A DNA stretch of 64,000 bases from JBQTKD01 sp052389435 (GCA_052389435.1 JBQTIB010000010.1:1-64000); one strand, 5' to 3'. Counted from the stretch's first letter, positions 25,908-34,176 are shown. Made by a program: numbers and translations. The notes: generated from the sequence alone by a model not told the origin.

Positions 25908-26275
25908 GACGCGCCCTGCAGCTCGGTCGGCTCGGCGGGAGCTGCGAGCAGCGTGCACAGCGTGGCCAGGGCGTCGGGCACGACCCGGTAGTAGACCCAG
26001 CTCGCGCGCCGCTCCGAGGTGAGCAGGCCGGCATCGCGCAGCACCTTCAGGTGGTGGCTGATCGTCGGCTGCGACACGTCGAAGTCGCCGGTCAGGTCGC
26101 ACACGCACGCCTCGCCGTCGGCGTGCGAGGCGATGAGCGAGAACAGGCGCAGGCGCACCGGGTCGCCGAGCGCCTTGAACGCAGCGGAGAGCTGGACCGC
26201 CTGTTCGGTGTCCAGGGGCTCGCGGGTCATCGGCGTGCAGCACTGCGGATCCAGGAACTCCACCGCGGCCTCCAT
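25901..26275 (-). CDS. arsR: ArsR-type metalloregulator
   Basis: A 124-residue winged-helix repressor and the first gene of the ars operon. The recognition helix region reads DVSQPTISHHLKVLRDAGLL, and EACVCDLTG holds the CxC metal-binding pair of classical ArsR proteins; an extra Cys pair sits near the N-terminus (QCCTP) and one at the C-terminus. Arsenite binding would release it from the operator at 26283-26322 and switch on both divergent transcripts. Confidence 0.93.
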   Translation of the reverse strand: MEAAVEFLDPQCCTPMTREPLDTEQAVQLSAAFKALGDPVRLRLFSLIASHADGEACVCDLTGDFDVSQPTISHHLKVLRDAGLLTSERRASWVYYRVVPDALATLCTLLAAPAEPTELQGASC

Positions 26276-26282
26276 CGACAGT

Positions 26283-26322
26283 CATCGAATTCGTCTGACG
26301 TCGATATTGACATCCGTCGATG
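26283..26322. promoter_or_regulatory. Candidate ArsR operator between arsR and cadI
   Basis: The 127-bp divergent gap contains CATCGA (26283-26288) mirrored by TCGATG (26317-26322), and between them GTCGATATTGAC (26300-26311), a 12-bp palindrome with 10 of 12 matching positions. It is the only AT-rich patch in the gap and is well placed for a repressor acting in both directions. Confidence 0.5.
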
Positions 26323-26402
26323 CAGGATGCAACCTCGGTCCACGTGAACATTCGGTGACGCCGTTCGCCTGCAGGCGGACGACGGAACGGACGGGAGAAG
26401 TC

Positions 26403-26861
26403 ATGTCCAGAGTTCAGCTCGCGCTTCGGGTCTCCGACCTCGAGGCCTCGATTGCCTTCTACAGCAAGCTTTTCGGCGCCGAGCCGGCCAAGCGTCGCCC
26501 CGGCTACGCGAACTTCGCCATCGCCGAGCCGCCGCTCAAGCTCGTCCTGCTCGAGGGCGAGGCCGGACAGGAGACCGTCATGGACCACCTCGGCGTCGAG
26601 GTCGAGAGCGAGGAGCAGGTCGCGGCCGCGAGCAGCCGGCTCAGCGAGTCCGGACTCGTGACCATCGAGGAGAACGACACCGCCTGCTGCTACGCGCTGC
26701 AGGACAAGGTGTGGGTTCACGGCCCCGGCAACGAGCCGTGGGAGGTCTACGTGGTCAAGGCCGACGCCGCGAGTCTGGCCAAGTCCGAGGACAGCGGCTG
26801 CTGCGTCCCCTCCAGCGAGCACGGGGTCCCCGTCGCCCCCGCCAAGTCCGCCTGCTGCTAG
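26403..26861 (+). CDS. cadI: CadI/ArsI-family vicinal-oxygen-chelate protein
   Basis: A 152-residue protein very similar to mycobacterial CadI and related to ArsI, the Fe(II) dioxygenase that cleaves carbon-arsenic bonds. The vicinal cysteines C95-C96 (NDTACCYAL), H62 and E114 match ArsI's arsenic- and iron-binding positions, but the first ligand (His5 in ArsI) is Gln5 here, as in CadI. Two further Cys-Cys pairs lie near the C-terminus. ATG 26403 follows GGGAGAAG. It is divergent from arsR and likely induced with it. Confidence 0.88.
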   Translation: MSRVQLALRVSDLEASIAFYSKLFGAEPAKRRPGYANFAIAEPPLKLVLLEGEAGQETVMDHLGVEVESEEQVAAASSRLSESGLVTIEENDTACCYALQDKVWVHGPGNEPWEVYVVKADAASLAKSEDSGCCVPSSEHGVPVAPAKSACC

Positions 26862-26877
26862 ACCGGTGGTCCGGGCA

Positions 26878-26903
26878 CGGCGGCCCATTGCGTTGGGCCG
26901 CCG
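26878..26903 (+). terminator. Hairpin terminator after cadI
   Basis: A perfect 10-bp stem (CGGCGGCCCA with TGGGCCGCCG) closes a 6-nt loop 16 bp after the cadI stop. It argues for starting the next gene at GTG 26938 and not at 26866, which lies within this structure. Confidence 0.7.
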
Positions 26904-26937
26904 CGCGGCCGGTTGGCGCGAGGAGTTGGAGACCGCT

Positions 26938-27201
26938 GTGGGACAGGCTGTTCAGATGGTCGGGGCGATCATCGTGCTGACCGGTTTCATCGCCAACCAG
27001 CGCTACGGCCTGCCGAGCGACAGCATCTGGTTCCTGCTCGCCAACTGCGTCGGCACGGCGATCCTCGCGGTGGTCGCCGGCGTCAACCGGGACATGGGGT
27101 TCCTGCTGGTCGAGGGCGTCTGGGCCATCGTGTCGTTCGTCAGCATCGTCCGGCTGTATCGCGGAAGCGGACCGCCTGGGAAAGCCGTGGCCGTGGCCTA
27201 G
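26938..27201 (+). CDS. CBU_0592-like three-helix membrane protein
   Basis: An 87-residue protein with three predicted membrane helices (QMVGAIIVLTGFIANQRYGL, then WFLLANCVGTAILAVVAG, then FLLVEGVWAIVSFVSIVR). This pattern matches the small CBU_0592-type membrane domain of unknown function. GTG 26938 has GGAG 6 nt upstream and follows the cadI terminator. A link to arsenic export is only positional. Confidence 0.7.
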   Translation: MGQAVQMVGAIIVLTGFIANQRYGLPSDSIWFLLANCVGTAILAVVAGVNRDMGFLLVEGVWAIVSFVSIVRLYRGSGPPGKAVAVA

Positions 27202-27280
27202 TCACTGCTCGACTCGTCCGAAGGGGCCTTGTGAGCCGTGTCCGTTACCTCAGGTCTCCGGAAATCCCGGGGCGGTTCAG

Positions 27281-28561
27281 TCATCTGCCCCAGACCATTC
27301 GCCGAGCGAGATCACGGATCGCGACGCCCTCGCTCGCTTTCCTGCGGGCCTCTCGCACGTTCGCCAACTCGACGTCGCCAATCGGGATCACCACCACCTG
27401 CTGACCCGGCACGCACTGCGCTGCCACTCGGGCACGTTCTCGCTCGCTCGCTACGAGCACGACCGCAGCGGCGAGCTTCTTCCCGATAGAGGAGTCGATC
27501 CGGTTGGCCACTGGGCAGACGACCGCTCGGGTCGCGCCGTCGACCACGACCGGTACGCCCATGGCCCACCTTGGATCGGGCGGGCCGCCGCTCGACTCCG
27601 GATAGACGCCGAACTTGCCGTACACGAACTCGACGGCGGGCCGCGTCAGCGCGGTCTGGCGGATGAGCAGGTCCTCGATTCTCTGGTGGTGTTCCTCGCG
27701 CTGGCGCGCGTGAGCCGCCTCGCGTCTTTCCTGGGACTCAGTCGTCCTCACCTGTTCGGCCTCGGCCGTTATGTACTTCCGCGCAGTCCAGATGGTGCGG
27801 CCGGGTCGATGCCGCGGGCCGACTCTGACGAGGTCGGCGACAGCCCTGTGTACGACGAGCCTGTCCGAGCAGACGGCGGCCACGAAGTCGACGAGCTCGA
27901 AGCCATCCGGGATCCGCCACGACCCGTGGCCCGGACACGGCTCGACGGGTCGGCCGTACCACCCGTGCTGCTCCCAGATCTCGCAGTGGGCACGGTCGCG
28001 GCACCAGGCGGGCTCGAACTTCGCGATCCCGTCGACGACCACCGTGCGCTCCGGACTCCGCATCAGTCGGATCCCTGGCACCTCGCCGACCCAGGGCACG
28101 TCCTTCTCGGTGACCCAGCAAACCCCGTCGAGCTCACGGCGCATCGTGGCGGTTCGTTCGCGCAGCCCGTCCGCGGTTGTCGATGCGAGCTGCGCCTCCC
28201 ACGCGATGCGGCGATGTCCGTCGGGACTCACTGCGAGCACGTCGGCTCGCCAGCCGGTGCCGGCGACCTCCAGCTCGGCGGTCCAGCCGGCTGCGCGAAT
28301 CGCGGCGGCGAGTTCGTTCTTGAGTTCGCGGTGCGCCGGCGTCTCGCCAGCCGTCGGGCAATCGGGAACCGCTGCGTCGTGGCGGAAGAAGCGTTGGCTG
28401 AGAACCGACTGTCTGGCCTGCATCTGGCCCCGGCAGCCACGACAGCGAAGCGGTGCGCGCGGGCGCGCTCGGTAGATAGCGGTCCAGGCCACCGCTCCGC
28501 CCAAATCGGGCGCCGTGGCGTCGAGGACGTGACGGTCGTCGAACACGGCTGTCAACGGCAC
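27281..28561 (-). CDS. CoiA-like competence/nuclease family protein
   Basis: A 426-residue protein with an N-terminal zinc-finger-like part (CRGCRGQMQAR, further Cys/His) and a nuclease-like domain at about 75-170: HRELKNELAAAIRAAGW, then ADVLAV and AWEAQLAS, the E-x-Q arrangement of the CoiA branch of PD-(D/E)XK folds. The C-terminal half is charged, with a Gln/Glu/His-rich coiled coil. CoiA-like proteins are found on many actinobacterial conjugative elements. Here its role could be DNA processing during entry or defence (inference). Confidence 0.7.
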   Translation of the reverse strand: MPLTAVFDDRHVLDATAPDLGGAVAWTAIYRARPRAPLRCRGCRGQMQARQSVLSQRFFRHDAAVPDCPTAGETPAHRELKNELAAAIRAAGWTAELEVAGTGWRADVLAVSPDGHRRIAWEAQLASTTADGLRERTATMRRELDGVCWVTEKDVPWVGEVPGIRLMRSPERTVVVDGIAKFEPAWCRDRAHCEIWEQHGWYGRPVEPCPGHGSWRIPDGFELVDFVAAVCSDRLVVHRAVADLVRVGPRHRPGRTIWTARKYITAEAEQVRTTESQERREAAHARQREEHHQRIEDLLIRQTALTRPAVEFVYGKFGVYPESSGGPPDPRWAMGVPVVVDGATRAVVCPVANRIDSSIGKKLAAAVVLVASERERARVAAQCVPGQQVVVIPIGDVELANVREARRKASEGVAIRDLARRMVWGR

Positions 28562-28632
28562 GGTCCCGAGGGTCTCATCGACCTCCGACAGTTTCCGCGC
28601 TGCGACGTCGACGCCTGCCGGGTGCCGTTGTC

Positions 28633-28653
28633 CTGAAATTTCCGAAATATCAG
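28633..28653. promoter_or_regulatory. AT-rich 21-bp palindrome
   Basis: CTGAAATTTC, then one central base, then GAAATATCAG form an imperfect palindrome with one mismatch per arm plus the centre. It is strongly AT-rich against the surrounding GC and lies between two divergent genes (CoiA-like and the secreted protein at 28805). It is a likely repressor site for one or both. Confidence 0.45.
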
Positions 28654-28804
28654 CCGAACGGTGGAACCGATCCTGGGCCGAACGGCTCTAAGCGATCAAC
28701 GAAGAACACAGCCCCGGACCAAGCTCCGGGAGCGGTGCCGCCGACCGCCGACCACTCCGTCGAGCACCGGCTCCTGACACTCCCCCGAAGGGATTCGATT
28801 CACC

Positions 28805-29632
28805 GTGTCCGGACGTATTCGCATTCGCGCCGCAGCGACGACCCTCACCGCTGCCACCATGCTCGTCGGCGGCGTTGCGCTGGCTGGCTCCGCCGCCGCC
28901 TCCGGCCCCTACGAGCAGACCCTCCTCACCCCCGTGCTGGACGCGATCTACCCCATGCCCGACGGACTGGACAACGGCTACTACACCGAGCAGGAACGCA
29001 TCTACGGCATCGTTGGCATGGGCCCAACCGGCGGACCGTACGGAGAGTTTCCGCAGCCGCCCAATCGCGACGACGCCACGTACAAGGGATTCCCCGGCTG
29101 GGGCGCCCAGGGCATGGTCGGCGATCTGACCGGTGTAACCCCGCGCCCGCCCGGCGGAGACGACGCGAACGGCCGGCCCGCACGAGCCACCGTAGGTCCG
29201 CTGATCCTGCCGTTCTGCGACTCTCCCGAACCGTGCGACCTTGCCCCGCTCGTCGACGACCGTGAGCCCGAGCCCGACGGGGTCGAGGAGGTGCTCGCCC
29301 AGCGGGCCGCGGGCACGGAGCGGGCTGTCGCCGAGGCCGACTGGATGACCGGCCTGGAATTGCGCAAGGCTTTGGCCGGGATCACCCCTCCAGCGGCCAC
29401 CGCGACGCTGCCCGCCACTGCGCAGGCGGACCTGGAGGAGATTCTGTACGAGGGTCCCGTCAACGATGCGCTCATGCCAGTCGGCGACGTCCTCGAACTG
29501 GTTGACCCCACCGGCGCCGAGGAGCGGCAGGGTGAAGACGATGCCCTCTCCGCCCCCGCAGGACAGGACGATGCGGCCGAACTGTCCACCGAGAAGCCGA
29601 AGCAGGCCAACGGGAAACCCGGAAAGCGCTGA
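28805..29632 (+). CDS. Secreted protein of unknown function
   Basis: A 275-residue exported protein with a clear signal peptide (basic start, hydrophobic core, cleavage near GSAAASG). The mature part begins with PYEQTLLTPVLDAIYPMPDG and is acidic and Pro/Gly-rich, with a single cysteine pair (FCDSPEPCD) and a charged, Lys/Glu-rich tail. I recognise no family. Being on the element between a nuclease-like gene and a PD-(D/E)XK gene it may be accessory cargo or a surface factor for mating. Confidence 0.7.
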   Translation: MSGRIRIRAAATTLTAATMLVGGVALAGSAAASGPYEQTLLTPVLDAIYPMPDGLDNGYYTEQERIYGIVGMGPTGGPYGEFPQPPNRDDATYKGFPGWGAQGMVGDLTGVTPRPPGGDDANGRPARATVGPLILPFCDSPEPCDLAPLVDDREPEPDGVEEVLAQRAAGTERAVAEADWMTGLELRKALAGITPPAATATLPATAQADLEEILYEGPVNDALMPVGDVLELVDPTGAEERQGEDDALSAPAGQDDAAELSTEKPKQANGKPGKR

Positions 29633-29728
29633 AGCCCCAGCCCACTCGCGGGTGCGCGATTCGTACGTCAACGCCGCTGCGACCGTGCGCCGATGGTCGG
29701 ACCGGTAGCTCCGCCTCCCGGCGAGGCG

Positions 29729-31183
29729 TCAACCGCCGCGCAGGCGTCGCCAGCGAGGAGTTCGAGGCCGGGAGCTTGAGTCCGCGACAGGCGAGGCGTC
29801 GCCGCCGACCGAGTGTTCGACGACGAGCGCCCGGACCGCGGCCCAGTCCTCCGCGAGCCACCACGCCAGTAGTTGGCGGGTGCTCACGATGGCGTGCTGG
29901 CTGCTCGCGACGAACTCCCGCCGCTGGAAGGGCTCCAGAGGTCGAGTCTCCGGGGGCTTCCGCAGATCGTTGCTCACCACCAGAACGCCCCGTTTCACCT
30001 CGATGCCCGGGCGCAGCTTGGGCCAGGTCTGCAGGTGCTTGACCAGCTTGTCCATGAGCGCCTCTGGCGCAGGGCCGTTGGCGGACTTGACCTCGACCAA
30101 AGCGCGCACCCCGCGGACTTCGACCAGCAGGTCTGCGCTGATGCTGTCGCCGAACTCGTCGTCCAGGTCGACGACCGTCGCACCCGCACTCCGAAAGACC
30201 TGGCCGACTGCCTCGGCCAGCGGATGCCCCTGGGCGAAAAGCATCGGGTCCCTGACTGCCTCCGCGGCCGAACGCGCGGTTGCCAAAGCAGTCGAAAGCT
30301 CGTGGCGGCGCAGCTCGTACTCCGTCTCGAGGATGCGGAGTCCGTCGAGCGCGGCGCCCTCGGCACGGCTGAGGAACGTGGGGTCGTCTGGTGCGTGACT
30401 CGACCGCAGCGCGCGCATCGCCCGCGGTGCGTGGGCCGGCAGGCCCTGCTCGACCAGCCATCGAAGAGTGTTGGACCAGTCGTGCCCGGACGGCAGCACG
30501 TAGATCCGCAGCTCCCCGTCGGGCGAGGTCCAGACAGCCATGACCGATTCGCCGAGGTTGCTCACCAACAGGGGCTGTAGCGTGCCGCCCGGCGGGTGGT
30601 GCTCGCTCCCGGAACCGTCGCCGCGGATCGAGGTCTCACCGCTCAGGCTGAGCGCCCACCAGGGCCCGTCCGGTTGACGGGTAGTCAGAACTCTCTTGGC
30701 CAGATCGAGGTCTGCCGGATCCGCGCCGTGAGCCAGAGACGGCCGTCCACCGGATCCAACGGGTCGACCGTCCAGGTTCGTCGAATCGGCGAGCCACATG
30801 CCGACGGCCCCGCCGAAGATTCGGGGCCCCGGATCGTCGTTCAGCGTCTTGACCACCAGGACCGGCTCGCCCCGCAACACGGCGCCTCGGCGCAAACGGT
30901 CGAACTCCGTCGCTCCGCCCGACGCGAACCGGCCGGGCTCGATAGCCGCAACGCAGTCGTCCGACTGCTGACCGATCCATCGCCACTCGACGTTCAGCGA
31001 ACGGTGGTCCAGCTCGGCGACATCCCTGGAGACCTGCGGACGCCGAAGAAGGTACTCGCGGTTGTAGTCCTGCCCGGTCCGCTCGAACTCCGCGACATCC
31101 GCCGCCCGCGCCTCGTACTTCTCCGGCGGTTCCACGCCCACGTGCACCGGAATTGCCGGCCTGCCACCCGTCGTCACCCGCAC
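29729..31183 (-). CDS. Putative PD-(D/E)XK-fold nuclease protein
   Basis: A 484-residue protein. The first 270 residues are unrecognised. After a helical segment (about 270-320) there is a restriction-endonuclease-like core: D351 in ISADLLVEV, then E364-V-K366 in ALVEVKSANG, the spacing of the PD-(D/E)XK active site. The C-terminus is short and basic. Such large single proteins on mobile elements are often defence nucleases, but no methyltransferase or partner ATPase is adjacent. The GTG 31183 start is tentative. Confidence 0.6.
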   Translation of the reverse strand: MRVTTGGRPAIPVHVGVEPPEKYEARAADVAEFERTGQDYNREYLLRRPQVSRDVAELDHRSLNVEWRWIGQQSDDCVAAIEPGRFASGGATEFDRLRRGAVLRGEPVLVVKTLNDDPGPRIFGGAVGMWLADSTNLDGRPVGSGGRPSLAHGADPADLDLAKRVLTTRQPDGPWWALSLSGETSIRGDGSGSEHHPPGGTLQPLLVSNLGESVMAVWTSPDGELRIYVLPSGHDWSNTLRWLVEQGLPAHAPRAMRALRSSHAPDDPTFLSRAEGAALDGLRILETEYELRRHELSTALATARSAAEAVRDPMLFAQGHPLAEAVGQVFRSAGATVVDLDDEFGDSISADLLVEVRGVRALVEVKSANGPAPEALMDKLVKHLQTWPKLRPGIEVKRGVLVVSNDLRKPPETRPLEPFQRREFVASSQHAIVSTRQLLAWWLAEDWAAVRALVVEHSVGGDASPVADSSSRPRTPRWRRLRGG

Positions 31184-31375
31184 AAGCTACGACGAAACTC
31201 GAGCCGCGGGGCGCCTCTGCACCAGCTCAACCCTCTGTCGCCACCCATGGGCATGACGGCCCGGTTGCCCGGTAGGACGAACGGCCGCAGGAGGAGACCG
31301 GTCTGCCCAAGCCATGCGTTGGTCTCGGCCACCGCCCGCCCCTTTCGACCGCTGAGTCTGCGGGCGCGGCGGCGC

Positions 31376-31479
31376 CTGTCCAGCTCGTTCGTCCTCGCTC
31401 CGCTGCGGGCGCTCCAGCTGGACAGCCACCACCTATTGCGCCCGCTGCCGCCTCTTCTGCCGAAAGGGGCAGCAGGCGG
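31376..31479. other. Gene-free region with two hairpins
   Basis: The 340-bp gap 31,184-31,523 holds two strong inverted repeats. CTGTCCAGCT (31376-31385) pairs with AGCTGGACAG (31416-31425) across 30 nt. CCGCCT/CTGCC pairs with GGCAG/AGGCGG (31448-31479) with a small bulge. No reading frame is convincing. It could be an mRNA leader, a small RNA or part of a transfer origin. Confidence 0.4.
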
Positions 31480-31523
31480 TCACCGGGACCGCCACCCACC
31501 GGACGGCAGACGGGATCGCTCCA

Positions 31524-32033
31524 GTGGCCACCTTCGACGTCACCCAGATCAGCATCAACGTCACCGGCACCCAGACCTTCACCACCGACGCCCACGTCAG
31601 CAACCGCGGCGACCAGGGACACCCCGAGATGATCGTCGTCACCGTCGGCACCTGCCTCGTCCACGTCTACGACCTCGCGGCGGCCCGCGCCTTCGCCACC
31701 GCCTGCCGCACCGCAGCCGGCTACCTCCCCGCCGACTTCCCCGCCACGTCGCCCCACCCTTCCGCCCCGGAGACCGAGGCAGTGCCGGGCGTGCTCCTCC
31801 GAGTGGCGGGCACCCCGGCCGTCAACCGCATCCACGGATTCGGTGCCTCCTTCGGGCGGCCGCATGTGCGGATCCACCTCGGACGCCTGGTCGTCCGGTT
31901 CCTGGACGAGGAAGCGCTCGCCTCCTGGACCGCCGGCTGGCAGGACGTCGAGCGTCTCGCCCTCCGCCTCTGGCCCACACGAGACGCCTACGACCGGGCG
32001 CCCCGTAGCACCTCCGCCCGGTCGCGGGGGTGA
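31524..32033 (+). CDS. Hypothetical protein
   Basis: A 169-residue soluble protein beginning MATFDVTQISINVTGTQTFT, with no signal peptide or membrane helix. The C-terminal half (VRIHLGRLVVRFLDEEALAS, then WQDVERLALRLWP) looks like an alpha/beta domain. I do not recognise it. A 15-bp hairpin starts 7 bp after its stop, indicating the end of a transcript. Confidence 0.55.
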   Translation: MATFDVTQISINVTGTQTFTTDAHVSNRGDQGHPEMIVVTVGTCLVHVYDLAAARAFATACRTAAGYLPADFPATSPHPSAPETEAVPGVLLRVAGTPAVNRIHGFGASFGRPHVRIHLGRLVVRFLDEEALASWTAGWQDVERLALRLWPTRDAYDRAPRSTSARSRG

Positions 32034-32040
32034 ACGCTCG

Positions 32041-32077
32041 CGGATCTGTGGACGGTCGGACGCCGTCCACAGATCCG
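32041..32077. terminator. Perfect 15-bp hairpin
   Basis: CGGATCTGTGGACGG (32041-32055) and its exact complement (32063-32077) enclose a 7-nt loop just after the stop at 32033. It lacks a T run. Termination is the simplest reading. Its position inside the longer alternative frame starting at 32030 argues for the ATG 32123 start of the next gene. A nick-site hairpin is a less likely alternative. Confidence 0.65.
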
Positions 32078-32122
32078 GTCGAACGGCTGGGCGCTTCCCA
32101 GCGGGGGCTGCACGCTGCCGTC

Positions 32123-32335
32123 ATGTACGAAATTCGCATCGACGAGGCCGACGGCCGTGTCATCGCCCGCGCGCAAACGCCGGATGGCGCCCTGCGCCAG
32201 CTCGACCGAATTGCGGACGAGACCGCGGCGCAACTGCAAGCCAACGGCGAGGGAGGCAACGAGTTCCTGCTGGAGTTGCTGGTGTGGGACACCGAACGAG
32301 CGGCCATCGTCGCCAAGGCGGGAATCCGAGGGTGA
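32123..32335 (+). CDS. Small hypothetical protein
   Basis: A 70-residue acidic protein, MYEIRIDEADGRVIARAQTP onward, with a helical C-terminal half. No known domain is recognised. ATG 32123 is preferred to GTG 32030 because the latter would encode the hairpin at 32041-32077. Its stop overlaps the start of the HD protein (GTGA), so the two are translationally coupled. Confidence 0.55.
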   Translation: MYEIRIDEADGRVIARAQTPDGALRQLDRIADETAAQLQANGEGGNEFLLELLVWDTERAAIVAKAGIRG

Positions 32336-32931
32336 GTTCCGCGCGGTTCGACCTACCGGCATACGGTGGTTCGGTGACACCCGACAACGCGCGACACCTA
32401 GCCGAACGGCTACTGGCAGCCGACCTTCCTCGGCGCTGGTCCCACGTGGTCGCGGTCGCCGCCAAGGCCGAGGTCGTCGCCGAACGTCTTGACCTACCCC
32501 CGGAGCTGCTCGTCAGCGCGGCGTGGCTGCACGACATCGGCTATGCCCCCGAACTCGCCGCCACCGGCTTCCATCCGCTCGACGGAGCCCGCTGGCTGCG
32601 CGATCACCAAGTCGACGATCGCGTCGTGGCGCTGGTGGCGCACCACTCCTGCGCCACGCTGGAGGCCGATGTTCGCGGACTCGACTCCGACCTACGCGCC
32701 GAGTTTCCGCTCGAGTCCGGAGTCTTGCTCGACGCACTGGCGTTCTGCGACATGACAACCGGACCCGACGGACAGTCCCTCCCCGTTGGACAACGGCTGA
32801 GCGAAATCCGCTCTCGGTACGGAGCGCAACATCCGGTCACGCGCTTCATCGATTCCGCGGAGCCCTTGATCCGATCGGCAGTCGACCGAACCGAGGGACT
32901 GCTCGCACGCAACAGCGGGTCGGCTAGCTGA
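32332..32931 (+). CDS. HD-domain phosphohydrolase-like protein
   Basis: A 199-residue metal-dependent phosphohydrolase-like protein. The HD signature is visible: His in RWSHVVAVAAKA, the HD pair in SAAWLHDIGYAPEL, and further His residues in ALVAHHSCA, with a likely Asp ligand in ALAFCDMTTGP. HD proteins hydrolyse nucleotides or cyclic nucleotides; the substrate is unknown. The start at GTG 32332 overlaps the preceding stop; GTG 32374 is an alternative. Its 3' end overlaps the convergent NUDIX gene by 8 bp. Confidence 0.75.
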   Translation: MSSARFDLPAYGGSVTPDNARHLAERLLAADLPRRWSHVVAVAAKAEVVAERLDLPPELLVSAAWLHDIGYAPELAATGFHPLDGARWLRDHQVDDRVVALVAHHSCATLEADVRGLDSDLRAEFPLESGVLLDALAFCDMTTGPDGQSLPVGQRLSEIRSRYGAQHPVTRFIDSAEPLIRSAVDRTEGLLARNSGSAS

Positions 32932-33403
32932 TCTCCGGCCACACCCCTGGCCCAGCAAGGAATCGGTCGACCCTCGCCTGCATCGACGGGTGCATCCGAT
33001 AACCCGTCAGATCGGCAGGGCGCGACCACTCGACGGAGGTGGACTCCGAGCTCGGCGTGGCCGTGCCGGACACCGGAACCGCCGTCAGAACGATGGAGAA
33101 CTCCTGCCGCACCTCGTCGTTGCTGGTGTAGTGCAGAACGTGGTGGGGATTCGTGTAGATCCCGACCAGTCCGGTGATCTCGCAGACGATGCCGGTCTCC
33201 TCCTCGACCTCGCGAACGGCCGCCTGGGACAGGGACTCGCCGACGTCGATGCCGCCACCGGGCAACGCCCAGTTGCCGTTGTCGCTGCGACGGATCAGCA
33301 GCAGTCGGCCTTCGGCGTCCACGACGGCGACGTTCACCGACGGCACGATGGAGTTGGCCTTCGGCGCGTTGGGGTCGTCGAGGTAGTCGATGCGTTGACC
33401 CAC
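32924..33403 (-). CDS. NUDIX hydrolase
   Basis: A 159-residue NUDIX protein with the full motif GGGIDVGESLSQAAVREVEEETGI (GX5EX7REUXEEXGU pattern, about residues 56-79). Family members hydrolyse nucleoside diphosphate derivatives. It starts at GTG 33403, 2 nt after the stop of the XRE-PLD gene, so they form a two-gene unit. The pSAM2 element of Streptomyces carries a NUDIX protein, Pif, that blocks redundant transfer; a similar immunity role is a hypothesis here. Confidence 0.85.
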   Translation of the reverse strand: MGQRIDYLDDPNAPKANSIVPSVNVAVVDAEGRLLLIRRSDNGNWALPGGGIDVGESLSQAAVREVEEETGIVCEITGLVGIYTNPHHVLHYTSNDEVRQEFSIVLTAVPVSGTATPSSESTSVEWSRPADLTGYRMHPSMQARVDRFLAGPGVWPEIS

Positions 33404-33405
33404 CG

Positions 33406-34176
33406 TCAGATCCTTTCCAGGGCCGGCCAGGCGCACCTGGCGGTGGCCCACACCTTGTCGAAGCTCTCGGCGTAGGTCTCGAACAACGAACCCGTCGGCA
33501 GTCGCCGGACGTGCAGCACGGGCGCGTGCGCAGCCGGAAACCCGAAGACGTGGGCGTTCGCGAGCAGGTGGTCGTCGAACCGGTAGAGGGACGCGTAGAG
33601 CGTCGTGGCGTGCAGCCGGACCTCGACGTTTGGCGCTTCGGCGAGCGAGGCGTAGTGGACGAGCACGTTGCGGACCTTCCCCGCCATCGCCTCGCCGATG
33701 CCCTCCTCGGCGCCCCGTCGCGCGACCTCGGGCGAGTCGGGATCTCCGAGCAGAATCCGGACCTCGACGCCGGCCTTTGCCTTGCGTGTCAGCAGATCGG
33801 CCAACCGCGGGTTCTGGTCGGGCAACCACATGCCGGAGTAGACGAGCACCTCGACGCGTTCGGTCGCGTCGGCGAGCAGGTGCTGCCAGAGCTCTAGCGG
33901 CACGCTCGCGCGATGCGGGTAGACCCGCACCAACTCGGCCTCGAGCGCCGACGACTGCTGTCCCGGGGTCAGCGCGCCCGGCCAGAGGTAGGCCTCGCTG
34001 CGGCCGAGAAGCACCGAAAGTTGCCGCCGACTCTGCGGATACGGAATCCGCCCCAAACCCACCCAACGCTCCACCGTCTTGCGGTCCACGCCGAGCTTCG
34101 CGGCCACGTCGGTCGTCGTCAGTTCGCAGGAGAGCAGGGCGTCGCGCAAGCGCGCATTGCCGTGCGACACCGCCAC
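33406..34176 (-). CDS. XRE-type DNA-binding protein with PLD-like domain
   Basis: A 256-residue regulator with an N-terminal helix-turn-helix (CELTTTDVAAKLGVDRKTVE, residues about 14-60) and a C-terminal domain at about 100-250 that resembles the phospholipase D-like fold: VEVLVYSGMWLPDQN, then LHATTLYASLYRFDDHLLAN, a degenerate HxK-type motif. Such proteins paired with NUDIX genes are common on actinobacterial integrative elements. It is divergent from the Xis-like conjugation operon and is probably its master repressor (inference). Confidence 0.75.
   Translation of the reverse strand: MAVSHGNARLRDALLSCELTTTDVAAKLGVDRKTVERWVGLGRIPYPQSRRQLSVLLGRSEAYLWPGALTPGQQSSALEAELVRVYPHRASVPLELWQHLLADATERVEVLVYSGMWLPDQNPRLADLLTRKAKAGVEVRILLGDPDSPEVARRGAEEGIGEAMAGKVRNVLVHYASLAEAPNVEVRLHATTLYASLYRFDDHLLANAHVFGFPAAHAPVLHVRRLPTGSLFETYAESFDKVWATARCAWPALERI

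Noticed and set aside
26866..26937. Earlier GTG start for the CBU_0592-like protein
   Set aside because: It would include the cadI terminator hairpin and adds a basic, unconserved leader; GTG 26938 has a better ribosome site.
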